Assembly (NCBI RefSeq): GCF_049671445.1
Contig: NZ_JBATUX010000022.1
Coordinates: forward strand, 1-64,000
DNA length: 64,000 nt
Direction of reading: 5' to 3'
DNA from: Paenisporosarcina sp049671445
GTDB lineage: Bacteria; Bacillota; Bacilli; Bacillales_A; Planococcaceae
Shown: positions 50,424-58,878 of the stretch, in pieces
Layout: each line of letters starts with the position of its first letter
Position numbering within the stretch: the stretch's first letter is position 1
Position numbers and translations under genes: made by a program
Notes under the pieces: model-generated
What the model saw: the letters and a program-made list of their open reading frames with translations, nothing else
Database searches by the model: none
What the model was told of the DNA's origin: nothing

Positions 50424-51653
50424 CTAAAATGCCCAATTCCCTTTACGGAATATAGCTTCGATTGTTCCATCTTGACGTTCACCATCTATATCCATCTTTT
50501 CGCTACCAATCATGAAATCTTCATGTGTCATGGATGTGTTTAATCCTAGCGCCTGAAGTTGTGACTCTTCTAAATCACGTGCGCCTTCAACACATGTAGG
50601 ATACGCTTCACCAATGGCTAAATGGTTCGATGCATTTTCATCAAACAAAGTATTGTAGAACAAAATTCCAGAAGAAGAAATAGGTGATTCATGAGGGACT
50701 AAAGCTAACTCTCCGAGATAAGCTGAACCCTCGTCATTTTGAATCAATTGTTGTAGTAAATCATTTCCTTTTTCTGCAAGTGCCTTAACGATTTTACCGT
50801 TTTCAAATGTTAAGGTAAAGTCATCAATAATATTTCCTTGATAGACAAATGGCTTTGTGTTTCGAACATGCCCATTAACACCTAATTTCAGAGGTGCAGT
50901 GTACACTTCTTCAGTTGGCATGTTGGCAATAAACGCAGTTCTATTAGGTGTTCTGCTAGCACCAGTCATCCATAAATGTTTTTCTGGTAATTCAATTGTT
51001 AACTCAGTACCAGGTGCTTTATAAATAATTTTTTTGAACCTCTTGTCATTTAAGGCACTAGCACGCTTTTCTAATTCACGAATATGTTTCTTCCACTGTT
51101 CGACAGCGTCGCCTTCACCAATTCGCACTGTTTTAAAAATAGCGTTCCATAAAGCGGGTACTTGCTTTTCTTTCGGTAGGTCAGGAAATACTTTTTTTGC
51201 CCACATTTCTGAAGGAATTGCGACAATTGACCAAGAAATTTTGTCTGACATGACAGAAGCGCGATATTTTTCTAAAGCACGTCCTGCTACTTTTTGTTGA
51301 TCAGATATACGTTTGGCAGGAACACCCGCTAATAAATCAGGATCTTCAGCATCAATCCATAATAATGATCCTTGTTGATCAATTAATTCATCTCTTTGAG
51401 TGACTACCCATGCGGGAAACTCATGCATTTCAGAATCAGGTGCTAAGTCATAAAAAGCGCGATTTGTTGGTCCATCTGCAAAATTAACGTGGACACGTTT
51501 CGCTCCAGCTTCGTAAGCTTTTTTTACAACTAAACGTGTAAAATCAAGAGTATCTGTCGTCGTGTTTATTAACACGTATTGGCCAGGTTGAACGTTTATT
51601 CCTACACGTACAGCTAAATCAGCGTATTCTGCTAATTTTTCTTCAAACGTCAT
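50424..51653 (-). CDS. M29 family aminopeptidase (AmpS/PepS), copy 2
   Basis: A 409-residue paralogue of the gene at 36725-37957. Its metal ligands lie in MPTEEVY, YLGELALVPH, NTLFDENASNHLAIG and THEDFMIGS; note THED instead of THVD. The end GNWAF is shared. GGGGGAAAAAGAA precedes the ATG, and the start overlaps the yfmL stop as ATGA. It sits between yfmL and a GDSL esterase gene. Confidence 0.9.
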   Translation of the reverse strand: MTFEEKLAEYADLAVRVGINVQPGQYVLINTTTDTLDFTRLVVKKAYEAGAKRVHVNFADGPTNRAFYDLAPDSEMHEFPAWVVTQRDELIDQQGSLLWIDAEDPDLLAGVPAKRISDQQKVAGRALEKYRASVMSDKISWSIVAIPSEMWAKKVFPDLPKEKQVPALWNAIFKTVRIGEGDAVEQWKKHIRELEKRASALNDKRFKKIIYKAPGTELTIELPEKHLWMTGASRTPNRTAFIANMPTEEVYTAPLKLGVNGHVRNTKPFVYQGNIIDDFTLTFENGKIVKALAEKGNDLLQQLIQNDEGSAYLGELALVPHESPISSSGILFYNTLFDENASNHLAIGEAYPTCVEGARDLEESQLQALGLNTSMTHEDFMIGSEKMDIDGERQDGTIEAIFRKGNWAF

Positions 51654-52801
51654 TTCTTTTTCCCCCTTTGTAGCAAGGTTTTAGAAGACCCTTCAATTAA
51701 CGTACCTTGGTCCCATACTTTTTGAACAGGCTTTGAAGGTAACTCTTTTGTCCATTTTTTATAATTTTTTTCATCTGTATATGTTAATAATGACAAGACT
51801 TCCCCATCAGCACCGGCGCGACCTGTTCGGCCTGAACGATGCAAATATGGTTCAATCATGTGTGGCACATCGACATGAATAACATGCGTCAAGCCTTCAA
51901 TGTCTAGTCCACGAGCAGCAATATCCGTCGCAATTAAAATGCTTACTTCACCTTTACGGAAAGAGGCTAAAGCTTGCTTACGTTCTTCTTTTTTCATATC
52001 TGAATGTAAGGCGACAATTTTTGCATCACGGAATTTCAATTTCGATTCTTTCATTAGCAATTGATCTAAATTGTTAACAAAAGCTAAGCCTCGTAAGCCA
52101 TCCATATGCGCTAAACGTCGTAATAAATCGGTCTTGTCGCGCTCTTCTACTTTTACAAAGGAATGAACTACCTTCCCTTGTGCAGGTAACTCTTCATGAG
52201 TCACATGAATGCGAATAGGATCTTTCATCAAGCGACTCGCTACTAGCTCGATTTCTTCAGTAATCGTTGCAGACACGACTACAATTTGTCGGTCATGATT
52301 AGATCCTTCGATAATTGCTTTTGCCACATTCCGATGTTCTCTAGCTAATAACTGATCGCCTTCATCTAATACAATATGTCGTAAATCATGAAGCTTAAGT
52401 TTCTTAGCTTTCATTAATTCATGCAAGCGGCCTGGTGTCCCTACTACAATTGTTGGTTTTTTCTTTAGTTTCTCAAGTTGACGAGCCATATTGGCTCCTC
52501 CAATTAATTGAGCAACTGTTATATCGGTGCCAGCTGTCCATTCACGTAGCACTTCCACAATTTGCATCGATAGCTCTTGTGAAGGAGCAACGATAATCGC
52601 TTGCGTTTTTGTTATTGAGCCGTCTACTTGATTGAGGATTGGTAAAACGTAGGCTAATGTTTTTCCTGATCCAGTAGGAGATTGTGCCACAACGTCTTTC
52701 CCATCAAGCATGTGTGGGATTAATTGAGTTTGTACAGGCATTTCATAACTGAATTTCCATTTATTTTGAAGTTCGGGTTTTAAGTTTTCGATAAATGACA
52801 T
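51650..52801 (-). CDS. yfmL: DEAD-box RNA helicase, YfmL type
   Basis: A 383-residue RNA helicase linked in B. subtilis to 50S ribosome assembly. Motifs: Q motif near PVQTQLIP, I SPTGSGKT, Ia APSQELSMQ, II VLDEGDQ (a DEGD variant, not DEAD), III SATIT, V ATDIAARGLDI, VI HRSGRTGRAG. It lacks long C-terminal extensions. The ATG at 52801 follows AAAGGTGG; an upstream extension of the frame has no ribosome site. Confidence 0.92.
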   Translation of the reverse strand: MSFIENLKPELQNKWKFSYEMPVQTQLIPHMLDGKDVVAQSPTGSGKTLAYVLPILNQVDGSITKTQAIIVAPSQELSMQIVEVLREWTAGTDITVAQLIGGANMARQLEKLKKKPTIVVGTPGRLHELMKAKKLKLHDLRHIVLDEGDQLLAREHRNVAKAIIEGSNHDRQIVVVSATITEEIELVASRLMKDPIRIHVTHEELPAQGKVVHSFVKVEERDKTDLLRRLAHMDGLRGLAFVNNLDQLLMKESKLKFRDAKIVALHSDMKKEERKQALASFRKGEVSILIATDIAARGLDIEGLTHVIHVDVPHMIEPYLHRSGRTGRAGADGEVLSLLTYTDEKNYKKWTKELPSKPVQKVWDQGTLIEGSSKTLLQRGKKK

Positions 52802-52894
52802 TGATATTCCACCTTTATATATACATGCACTTATTGTACCATAAATCGCTATTTTAAGCCTTTTTCTGCTAGGAAATGTAGTTATCTTCATAAT

Positions 52895-52925
52895 AAAAAC
52901 TCTGCCCCCAATAGGGACAGAGTTC
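52895..52925 (-). terminator. Terminator of the racemase operon
   Basis: Minus-strand AACTCTGTCCC pairs with GGGGCAGAGTT (one mismatch), then TTTTAT. Confidence 0.85.
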
Positions 52926-52927
52926 TG

Positions 52928-53632
52928 TTAATCCTTTAATTCATAGCCGCATGAAAGAATCGCACTTTCAGCTAAAACCATCAATGAGTCGATGTACATA
53001 TCATCAAGGTTCAACTCTTTTTTTACAATTGATAATTCCGTGCACCCTAAAATAATTCGGTCGCAACCAAGCTCGTCAAACTTATTAATGATTTGTTGCC
53101 ATTTTAAAAAGTCAACAGGCTGTCCAGCTTTTACATCATCATAAATTACAGACATGACCATTTCCTGTGTTTCTTCGTCTGGGACAATGGGTTTAACCCC
53201 TGCATCTTGGCAGGCCAGCTGATAAACAGAAGTAGTTAATGTCCCTGTTGTTGCCATGATACCGACTTTTTTCGCACCTATTTGTGCAGCTCTTTTTGCT
53301 GTTTCATTAATCATATGCAAAACCTGTAAGTCCGCAGCTCCCAACTGAATATCTTGATAAAAAGAGTGAGCAGTATTGCACGGAATAGCTAGTACTTCTG
53401 CACCTATCGATTTTAGCTTAACTGCATCTGAAATCATTACAGGAACTGGGTTGGCTTTTGAGCGATCTAATATATAGGTTGTGCGGTCAGGAATGCTTGT
53501 ATTATTGGTAATCACCATATTGACATGTTGTTGATCCGTTTGAGCTTTCGTGCGTTTAACAATCATTTCACCAAGCAACATCGTTGCAAGCGGACCTACC
53601 CCACCAATGATGCCTAAAACTTTCTTTTCCAT
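52928..53632 (-). CDS. Aspartate/glutamate racemase family protein
   Basis: A 234-residue two-cysteine racemase. Catalytic cysteines are C85 in IPCNTAHSF and C197 in LGCTELSIV. The N-terminal GIIGGVGPLAT and the NVV-like middle fit the aspartate racemase branch rather than MurI. It makes D-Asp (or D-Glu). It begins 3 bp after the ATP-grasp ligase gene, so the two are co-transcribed: a pairing also found for the D-aspartate ligase of Enterococcus faecium. Confidence 0.88.
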   Translation of the reverse strand: MEKKVLGIIGGVGPLATMLLGEMIVKRTKAQTDQQHVNMVITNNTSIPDRTTYILDRSKANPVPVMISDAVKLKSIGAEVLAIPCNTAHSFYQDIQLGAADLQVLHMINETAKRAAQIGAKKVGIMATTGTLTTSVYQLACQDAGVKPIVPDEETQEMVMSVIYDDVKAGQPVDFLKWQQIINKFDELGCDRIILGCTELSIVKKELNLDDMYIDSLMVLAESAILSCGYELKD

Positions 53633-53635
53633 AAC

Positions 53636-54859
53636 TTATGACAAACCTTTATTATTAAAGTATTTTTTATATTTGCGATAGTAATTTAAGTTATTCAACG
53701 TTAATTTCGCCCAACGTTTCGGATTGAAATCTTCTTTATAGAATAAGTGATTAGTTACTTTCCCTTCAGCAATTAACTCTTTTGCTTGTTGTTTTAACTG
53801 TTCATTTTGAGCATATTTAAACAATACGCCTTTAGGAATAATCATCCAAAGATGCTTATCTTTTGCATATGTTAACATTTGAGGAATATTAAGCATATGA
53901 TCATCAGCCACATATTTCATTAAGTTATGACCACTTGCTGTAACGTAGTAACTACTACGTCCATTTCTTAAGTTAATCTCAAATAATTTATACTCACCAT
54001 CGCGTAAATCCAATTTCATATCAAAATTCGCGAAACCGTTATAACCGATATCTTCTAAGAAAACACGTACTTTATCAAGCAATGCTTCATCGAATGTATT
54101 AATGATTGCTGCATAGCTACCAATACCTTCTGGAGAATGCTCTTCTAAAATCGGGTTTCCTAATGACATGAGTTTAACTTTCCCATCTTTCCCTACATAC
54201 GCATTTAACACTCGCATATAAGAGTCGTCGCCTGGAATAAATTCTTGAATCGTTAAGTTGTCTTTGTAAGATGATTTATATATAGCTTCGATGATCGCAT
54301 TTTTTTCTGCTTCATCATGCGCTACAAATACTTTTTTCTTCCCTGGGAACGAACAATTCCAGTATGCTACTGAATTTGATGCTTTTATGATGATTGGATA
54401 CATAAAATCTATCGTAAAAGAGTCTTTTGTTTCAAAAGTACAGAGAGATGTTTTTGGATATGCAAAACCGTATTGCTCACAAATATTATAGAAATTCTCT
54501 TTTAGGACAATGCGATCCATTAATTTTTCATCAATGTATGGTACAGCAAAATGTTTTGATAATTGGTCTTTATTTTTGATAATTAATTTTGCGTAATCGT
54601 CTCCGCAGGCTAAAAGCAATAACTTTTTATCTGCATGTTCACTCGCCACTTTTATAAGCGCTGGAACGAAGACATCTTGTTCGTTTAAATGAGGGATAAC
54701 TTGAAAATCCAAAATTTTGCTATCTTGGGTTGCTGATAAATTCATACGCCCTAAAACAAGCGGCTTTAATCCGTAAGCTTCATGAAAAGCTCTTGCCATT
54801 CCGTATGCATTCATATCAGAACCAAGCAATATAGGTAAAAACGAATGATTAATTGTCAT
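53636..54859 (-). CDS. ATP-grasp ligase, probable D-aspartate (or D-glutamate) ligase of the wall bridge
   Basis: A 407-residue ATP-grasp enzyme. The N-terminal part has PILLGSDMNAYGMARAFHEAYGL, then a lid with PIIIKASNS (ATP-binding Lys) and IQEFIPGDDSYM, and the Mg-binding ending FEINLRNGRSSYY. Length and fold fit the D-aspartate ligase family (Aslfm), which attaches D-Asp through its beta-carboxyl to the Lys side chain of the peptidoglycan stem. The racemase directly downstream would supply the D-amino acid. Start at 54859 is chosen by the ATG after AAAAGAGAG; an upstream extension from 54889 is possible. Substrate choice (D-Asp or D-Glu) is inferred. Confidence 0.75.
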   Translation of the reverse strand: MTINHSFLPILLGSDMNAYGMARAFHEAYGLKPLVLGRMNLSATQDSKILDFQVIPHLNEQDVFVPALIKVASEHADKKLLLLACGDDYAKLIIKNKDQLSKHFAVPYIDEKLMDRIVLKENFYNICEQYGFAYPKTSLCTFETKDSFTIDFMYPIIIKASNSVAYWNCSFPGKKKVFVAHDEAEKNAIIEAIYKSSYKDNLTIQEFIPGDDSYMRVLNAYVGKDGKVKLMSLGNPILEEHSPEGIGSYAAIINTFDEALLDKVRVFLEDIGYNGFANFDMKLDLRDGEYKLFEINLRNGRSSYYVTASGHNLMKYVADDHMLNIPQMLTYAKDKHLWMIIPKGVLFKYAQNEQLKQQAKELIAEGKVTNHLFYKEDFNPKRWAKLTLNNLNYYRKYKKYFNNKGLS

Positions 54860-55018
54860 TGTGATATCAACTCTCTTTTCCAAAAACATAATGTGTATTT
54901 TTATTTTAATGAGAATAACAAACTTCTACGTATATTTACACTGATAGTAGAAATATATATTTAAAACAGCTTTTATTTATATTTCCGCTTACTTCTTTAG
55001 GAACGGATTACTAAATGA

Positions 55019-55032
55019 GTCATTTGAATGAC
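55019..55032. promoter_or_regulatory. Candidate operator GTCATT-TG-AATGAC
   Basis: Perfect palindrome with 6-bp arms, just downstream of the -10 of the ligase-racemase promoter. Regulator unknown. Confidence 0.35.
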
Positions 55033-55042
55033 CTAAGGTGAA

Positions 55043-55071
55043 ATTATATCATTCTTGGACCAAAAGTTTAA
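55043..55071 (-). promoter_or_regulatory. Promoter of the ligase-racemase operon
   Basis: Minus-strand TTAAAC (55066-55071), 17 bp spacer, TATAAT (55043-55048). Confidence 0.55.
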
Positions 55072-55114
55072 GAGGACTTTGAATCTGTTTTGAATCTACT
55101 CAATTGGTACACTT

Positions 55115-55156
55115 AAAAAAAGAGCCAGAATAACAGGACTACTCCTGCCATTCTGA
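55115..55156 (-). terminator. Terminator after the FbpA-like gene
   Basis: Minus-strand CAGAATGGCAGGA pairs with TCCTGTTATTCTG (with a mismatch), followed by seven T. Confidence 0.88.
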
Positions 55157-55163
55157 CGCATCG

Positions 55164-55316
55164 TTACTTGGCTTTTTCCATATGTTCTTTGATTAATTCA
55201 TATAATGATAGTTCATATAATTGTTTTCCTTCAACTTTAAAAACACCTTGTTCTACTAATTCATCAATCACATTCATTTTTTTTCCATCCATTTTTGTTT
55301 CTACTAGTGGGATCAT
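55164..55316 (-). CDS. FbpA-like (Fur-regulated basic protein) small protein
   Basis: A 50-residue protein read on the minus strand from ATG at 55316, after AAGGAG with nine bases of spacing. The core is VIDELVEQGVFKVEGKQLYE then LSLYELIKEHMEKAK, matching the FbpA family pattern IDxLIxxGxFK..G+QLYELSLxEL. FbpA of B. subtilis is an iron-sparing response factor. No convincing Fur box was found just upstream, and the VanZ gene ends 38 bp before, so it may be read from that transcript. Confidence 0.7.
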   Translation of the reverse strand: MIPLVETKMDGKKMNVIDELVEQGVFKVEGKQLYELSLYELIKEHMEKAK

Positions 55317-55354
55317 GTTGATTAACTCCTTAAAATTTATCATTCACACAATGT

Positions 55355-55939
55355 TTACCCAGCTTGTTTCTTGTTAAAACTTTTCTTAAAATTCTTTGGG
55401 AATTTTTTATATAGCACATACCCGACATATGTCCCTAGTGTGTTAAGCCACAAGTCATCCACATCACTACTGCGCATTTGCGGTAACTGTAAGAGTTCAA
55501 TACAGAGTGATAAAAGAAAACCTATTCCAACAGTTCGCCAACCACGATCAAACTTTTTCCATAACAAAGGTACTAGAAAGCCAATAGGAATAAACATCAC
55601 AATATTACCAACGAAATTAATAAAAAAAGGTTGCCACAAATCCAAGAATCTAATGGCATTATAAGTTTCAATTAATACCCGAAATGGCTCAAGATTAATG
55701 GCCTGGTGATCTCCATTCGTAAGCTCTATTGCTCCTTGTTGAACACTAACAGCAGGCAATACTGTTTGTGATAACAATCCTGTGAGAAACATAAAAAACA
55801 TGATTATGGCTAATTCGCGAAGAACTCTCGTTTTCTTTTTAGCTTTAATTATATGAACAATACGAACAACTATTATAATAGGCAAAATTAATACCATATA
55901 TAGTCCCATATCTTGTATATATCGAAGAATCAAATCCAT
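55355..55939 (-). CDS. VanZ-like membrane protein
   Basis: A 194-residue protein with about five predicted helices. The VanZ core is visible: INLEPFRVLIETYN, then FVGNIVMFIPIGFLVPLLW and SLCIELLQLPQMRSSDVDDLWLNT split by one residue. VanZ proteins are linked to glycopeptide and teicoplanin tolerance in some species, but most have no known role. GGGTG precedes the ATG. Upstream of the FbpA-like gene on the same strand. Confidence 0.85.
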   Translation of the reverse strand: MDLILRYIQDMGLYMVLILPIIIVVRIVHIIKAKKKTRVLRELAIIMFFMFLTGLLSQTVLPAVSVQQGAIELTNGDHQAINLEPFRVLIETYNAIRFLDLWQPFFINFVGNIVMFIPIGFLVPLLWKKFDRGWRTVGIGFLLSLCIELLQLPQMRSSDVDDLWLNTLGTYVGYVLYKKFPKNFKKSFNKKQAG

Positions 55940-56173
55940 AAGACACCCTAACTTTCATGTAATATCCTTATTCTATTCCCTATTCATTTATATTTATAAC
56001 TTATTTTATAACTAACCCAATCTTTGCGTATTCATGTTCAAAAAAATGGATATTCTGATATTAGACAAGTCTTACCATAAAGAAATTCAGGCTATCTATT
56101 CTATAATAAAGGTACTGCTACAAGCTGAGAAAAAGATGCGCTGCATATTGGAGACCGAAAGGAGTGGCATCAC

Positions 56174-57316
56174 ATGCGTTACCTTAGTTCAATACTTACT
56201 TTACTTTTTCTAGCTTATTTAACAAGCCCACTCTGGGAAAAGCCGGCTAGTCATTATGTTGACGTTTCTTTTTTGGAGACGATTGACGCTCAAGTAATAA
56301 AAGGCTATGAATTCTTGAAAGACCAACCATACATTGACAATACAATTGAAGATCTTTCCCGTTCAATTACAACTTTACCGGAAAAGCTGACCTTGGAAGA
56401 AAATGAAACTAGTTATGCCCCTGTTACTCAAGTTGAGAAACCTACTTTAGCGACCCCAACTGACGGATTGTTTTCGGTGCATAATATCCAGATTGGGGAC
56501 AAAATGGATAGCGTCACACAAGAACTTGGGAAAGCAAAAAGAATTACAACAAATGAATATGGGTCACAGTGGCACACATTTCATAAAGACTTTCAAAACT
56601 TTATGATGGTTTCATTTGATGATTCTTCTCGAGTTAATGGTTTATTTACCAATAACGATTTAATCGCTTCTTCCTTTGGAGTTCAGTTAAACAGTCCAAA
56701 ATCCGTTGTTCAAAAAGCATTAGGGAAACCGATTAAACAAATCCAAAAAGGAAATATCAATTACATTTTGAATGATGATGGTGAGATGGATACATTCTTA
56801 ATTGAAAATGTATATGTAACTATATTTTATGACGTTCATGAAAATGATACAGTAACTGCCATTCAAATCATTTCTGATGGCCTAGAAAAACAAAAACCTG
56901 CCTTATATGGCAACACAAGCGAGGATTTAAGAGAGGGCTTCGAGTTCCAATTATTTGACTTAACGAATGCTGCGCGTGTCCATCACAAAATTCCTCCTGT
57001 AACATGGGAATCAACAATACGAGGAACAGCCTACAAACATAGTCTAGATATGGCGGATAAAAATTATTTTAGTCACACTAATTTAGCTGGAAAATCTCCT
57101 TTTGATCGCATGACTATGGATGATATTAACTATTCAGTAGCTGGGGAAAACTTAGCCTACGGTCAGTCTAGTAGCATTTTTGCACATGAGGGATTAATGA
57201 ATTCTATCGGTCATCGGAAAAATTTATTGAAACGAGACTTTACATTTTTGGGTGTAGGTGTCGCCTTTAACGATGAAAACCAACCATATTATACCGAGAA
57301 TTTTTTCACCCCATAA
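56174..57316 (+). CDS. CAP (SCP/PR1) domain protein with CAP-associated N-terminal domain
   Basis: A 380-residue protein anchored or exported by an N-terminal hydrophobic helix (about 4-20). Residues 100-235 are a repeat-like CAP-associated domain (GDKMDSVTQELGKAKRITTNEYG and a second LNSPKSVVQKALGKPIKQI). Residues 250-380 form the CAP domain with HKIPPVTWESTIRGTAYKHS, FSHTNLAGKSPFDRM, GENLAYG and HEGLMNSIGHRKNLL, including the conserved His/Glu set. It resembles B. subtilis YlbC. AAAGGAGTGGC precedes the ATG. Convergent with a histidine kinase gene. Confidence 0.87.
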   Translation: MRYLSSILTLLFLAYLTSPLWEKPASHYVDVSFLETIDAQVIKGYEFLKDQPYIDNTIEDLSRSITTLPEKLTLEENETSYAPVTQVEKPTLATPTDGLFSVHNIQIGDKMDSVTQELGKAKRITTNEYGSQWHTFHKDFQNFMMVSFDDSSRVNGLFTNNDLIASSFGVQLNSPKSVVQKALGKPIKQIQKGNINYILNDDGEMDTFLIENVYVTIFYDVHENDTVTAIQIISDGLEKQKPALYGNTSEDLREGFEFQLFDLTNAARVHHKIPPVTWESTIRGTAYKHSLDMADKNYFSHTNLAGKSPFDRMTMDDINYSVAGENLAYGQSSSIFAHEGLMNSIGHRKNLLKRDFTFLGVGVAFNDENQPYYTENFFTP

Positions 57317-57331
57317 ATGTTGTTCGATAAG

Positions 57332-57369
57332 AAAAAGGCAGTTCCCTTAAAAATGGAACTGCCTTTTTC
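57332..57369. terminator. Bidirectional terminator, CAP protein / histidine kinase
   Basis: AAAAAGGCAGTTCC pairs with GGAACTGCCTTTTT, T-tracts on both strands. Confidence 0.93.
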
Positions 57370-57371
57370 TA

Positions 57372-58667
57372 TTAATCGACTGTAGAATTGTTAGAAACTT
57401 GATTTGATAGATTTAATTCATTTTGGGAAAACAATTGAAAAGTAAAGGCAAACTCCGTACCAACTCCGACCTTACTTTTAACGTTAACTGTTCCGTTCAT
57501 CGCTCTTACAATGCTATGCGCAACCATTACACCGAGACCCGTTCCATTGTCTCCTTTTGTTGAATAATAGGGTTCACCTAATCGTTCTATTTGTTCTTTC
57601 GTCATTCCAACACCGGTATCTTGAACCTTAATGATTACTTGAGAAGAATTTGATAGCGTCGATATCGATAATTGCCCACCATTTGGCATCGACTCAATCG
57701 CATTTTTAAGAACATTTACAAAACATTGATGAAATTTTTGACAGTCCCCTTCTATTAAATTTTGAGAAGAATAATTACTAATCACTTTTACCGAGTTTTT
57801 GTTCGCTGACGGTTGGAGTAATTTAATGATTTTGTTAAGTTGTTCTTGAATCTCAAACACTTCTATAGATTCCAGCGTAGGCTTGGAAAATGTTAAATAA
57901 TCTTGAATCACTTTCTCGGCTGATTGTAACTCTTCTTTCATAATTGATAGGTATTGGTTCCTCTTCTCAACATTCAGTAAATCGTCTTCTAGAAGTTGAA
58001 GAAAACCCATTGCTGATGTTAATGGATTTCTAATTTCATGAGAAATAGCTGCACCCATTTGTTCAACGGCATCCAATTTCTCAGCCTTAACCAATCGTTG
58101 ACGTAAAAGTATATTTTTTTCAATTACTTCCATGATATAAGAAATCATTGCAACGCCCAGAGGAGGTATCAAGATATAGGCAAACCACACATCAAGAGTA
58201 TGATTGGGGGGGGCTAGAATTTCAAGTCCAACTACCATTAACACACTAACCATCCATGTGACACCAACCGAAAAAAGTATTCGATACTTCGATGTAAGTT
58301 TTAAAAACCAAGGAGACATGTACCATAATAAAAAACCAAATATTCCATAAAATCCGACTCCTAAATAAAAACCTAAATCAATTCCATGAAATCCCCGAAT
58401 GATAATGATTACTAGAGCTAAAATCGGACTCAACCCCATATATAGGCCACCGATCATAAATGGAACAATCCTCAAATCCAAAAGCATTTCTTCATTTAAT
58501 CGATATGAGAATATAAAACAGAGTATCAACGAAATAACAAAATAAAATTTAGCCGTTTCTTTGTTTAAACGCTTACCACCAGATGTCTCTGCCCACATTA
58601 AACAAAAAAACAGTAAAACGATTAATAATGCAAGATTAAATAAGAAATGCACAGTTAATGATTGCAC
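57372..58667 (-). CDS. Sensor histidine kinase with 5TMR-type membrane sensor (KinB-like)
   Basis: A 431-residue kinase. Residues 1-185 hold six hydrophobic helices of the 5TM-5TMR_LYT type, with LLDLRIVPFMIGGLYMGL. The H-box is H210 in ISHEIRNPLTSAMGF, and the ATPase has NVLKNAIESMP (N), DTGVGM (G1), STKGDNGTGLGV (F/G2). Architecture and length match KinB of the B. subtilis sporulation phosphorelay; no response regulator gene is adjacent, as expected for such orphan kinases. The start is a GTG at 58667 after AGAGGTATC. Next to a GGDEF gene with a similar sensor. Confidence 0.87.
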   Translation of the reverse strand: MQSLTVHFLFNLALLIVLLFFCLMWAETSGGKRLNKETAKFYFVISLILCFIFSYRLNEEMLLDLRIVPFMIGGLYMGLSPILALVIIIIRGFHGIDLGFYLGVGFYGIFGFLLWYMSPWFLKLTSKYRILFSVGVTWMVSVLMVVGLEILAPPNHTLDVWFAYILIPPLGVAMISYIMEVIEKNILLRQRLVKAEKLDAVEQMGAAISHEIRNPLTSAMGFLQLLEDDLLNVEKRNQYLSIMKEELQSAEKVIQDYLTFSKPTLESIEVFEIQEQLNKIIKLLQPSANKNSVKVISNYSSQNLIEGDCQKFHQCFVNVLKNAIESMPNGGQLSISTLSNSSQVIIKVQDTGVGMTKEQIERLGEPYYSTKGDNGTGLGVMVAHSIVRAMNGTVNVKSKVGVGTEFAFTFQLFSQNELNLSNQVSNNSTVD

Positions 58668-58806
58668 GTAGATACCTCTTCCCTCTATGTATAGGTAAAT
58701 ATTAACTGTAGTATCACATTTTCACAATCATTATTTTATATTTTTGTTGATTATTCACCATTTTCAGACTTCTCCATACTTGTTAACATATTGAATTTGA
58801 ATCAAA

Positions 58807-58850
58807 ATTAAAAACTGCCATAAAAAGATAAAATCTTTCTAGGCAGTTTA
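58807..58850 (-). terminator. Terminator of the GGDEF gene
   Basis: Minus-strand AAACTGCC pairs with GGCAGTTT around an inner AAGAT/ATCTT stem, then TTTTTAATTTT. Confidence 0.82.
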
Positions 58851-58878
58851 AGATAACAAATATTATATTCCCTGTTAC

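Larger units (their letters stand above)
54860..55163. other. Leader and promoter region of the ligase-racemase operon
   Basis: AT-rich; holds the promoter at its right side, an adjacent palindrome, and an untranslated leader of roughly 180 bases with no reading frame. The right end holds the FbpA-like terminator. Confidence 0.6.

Noticed and set aside
54899..54920. Fur box upstream of the ATP-grasp ligase
   Set aside because: Only one half-site (TGAGAAT) is present; the other half is unrelated.
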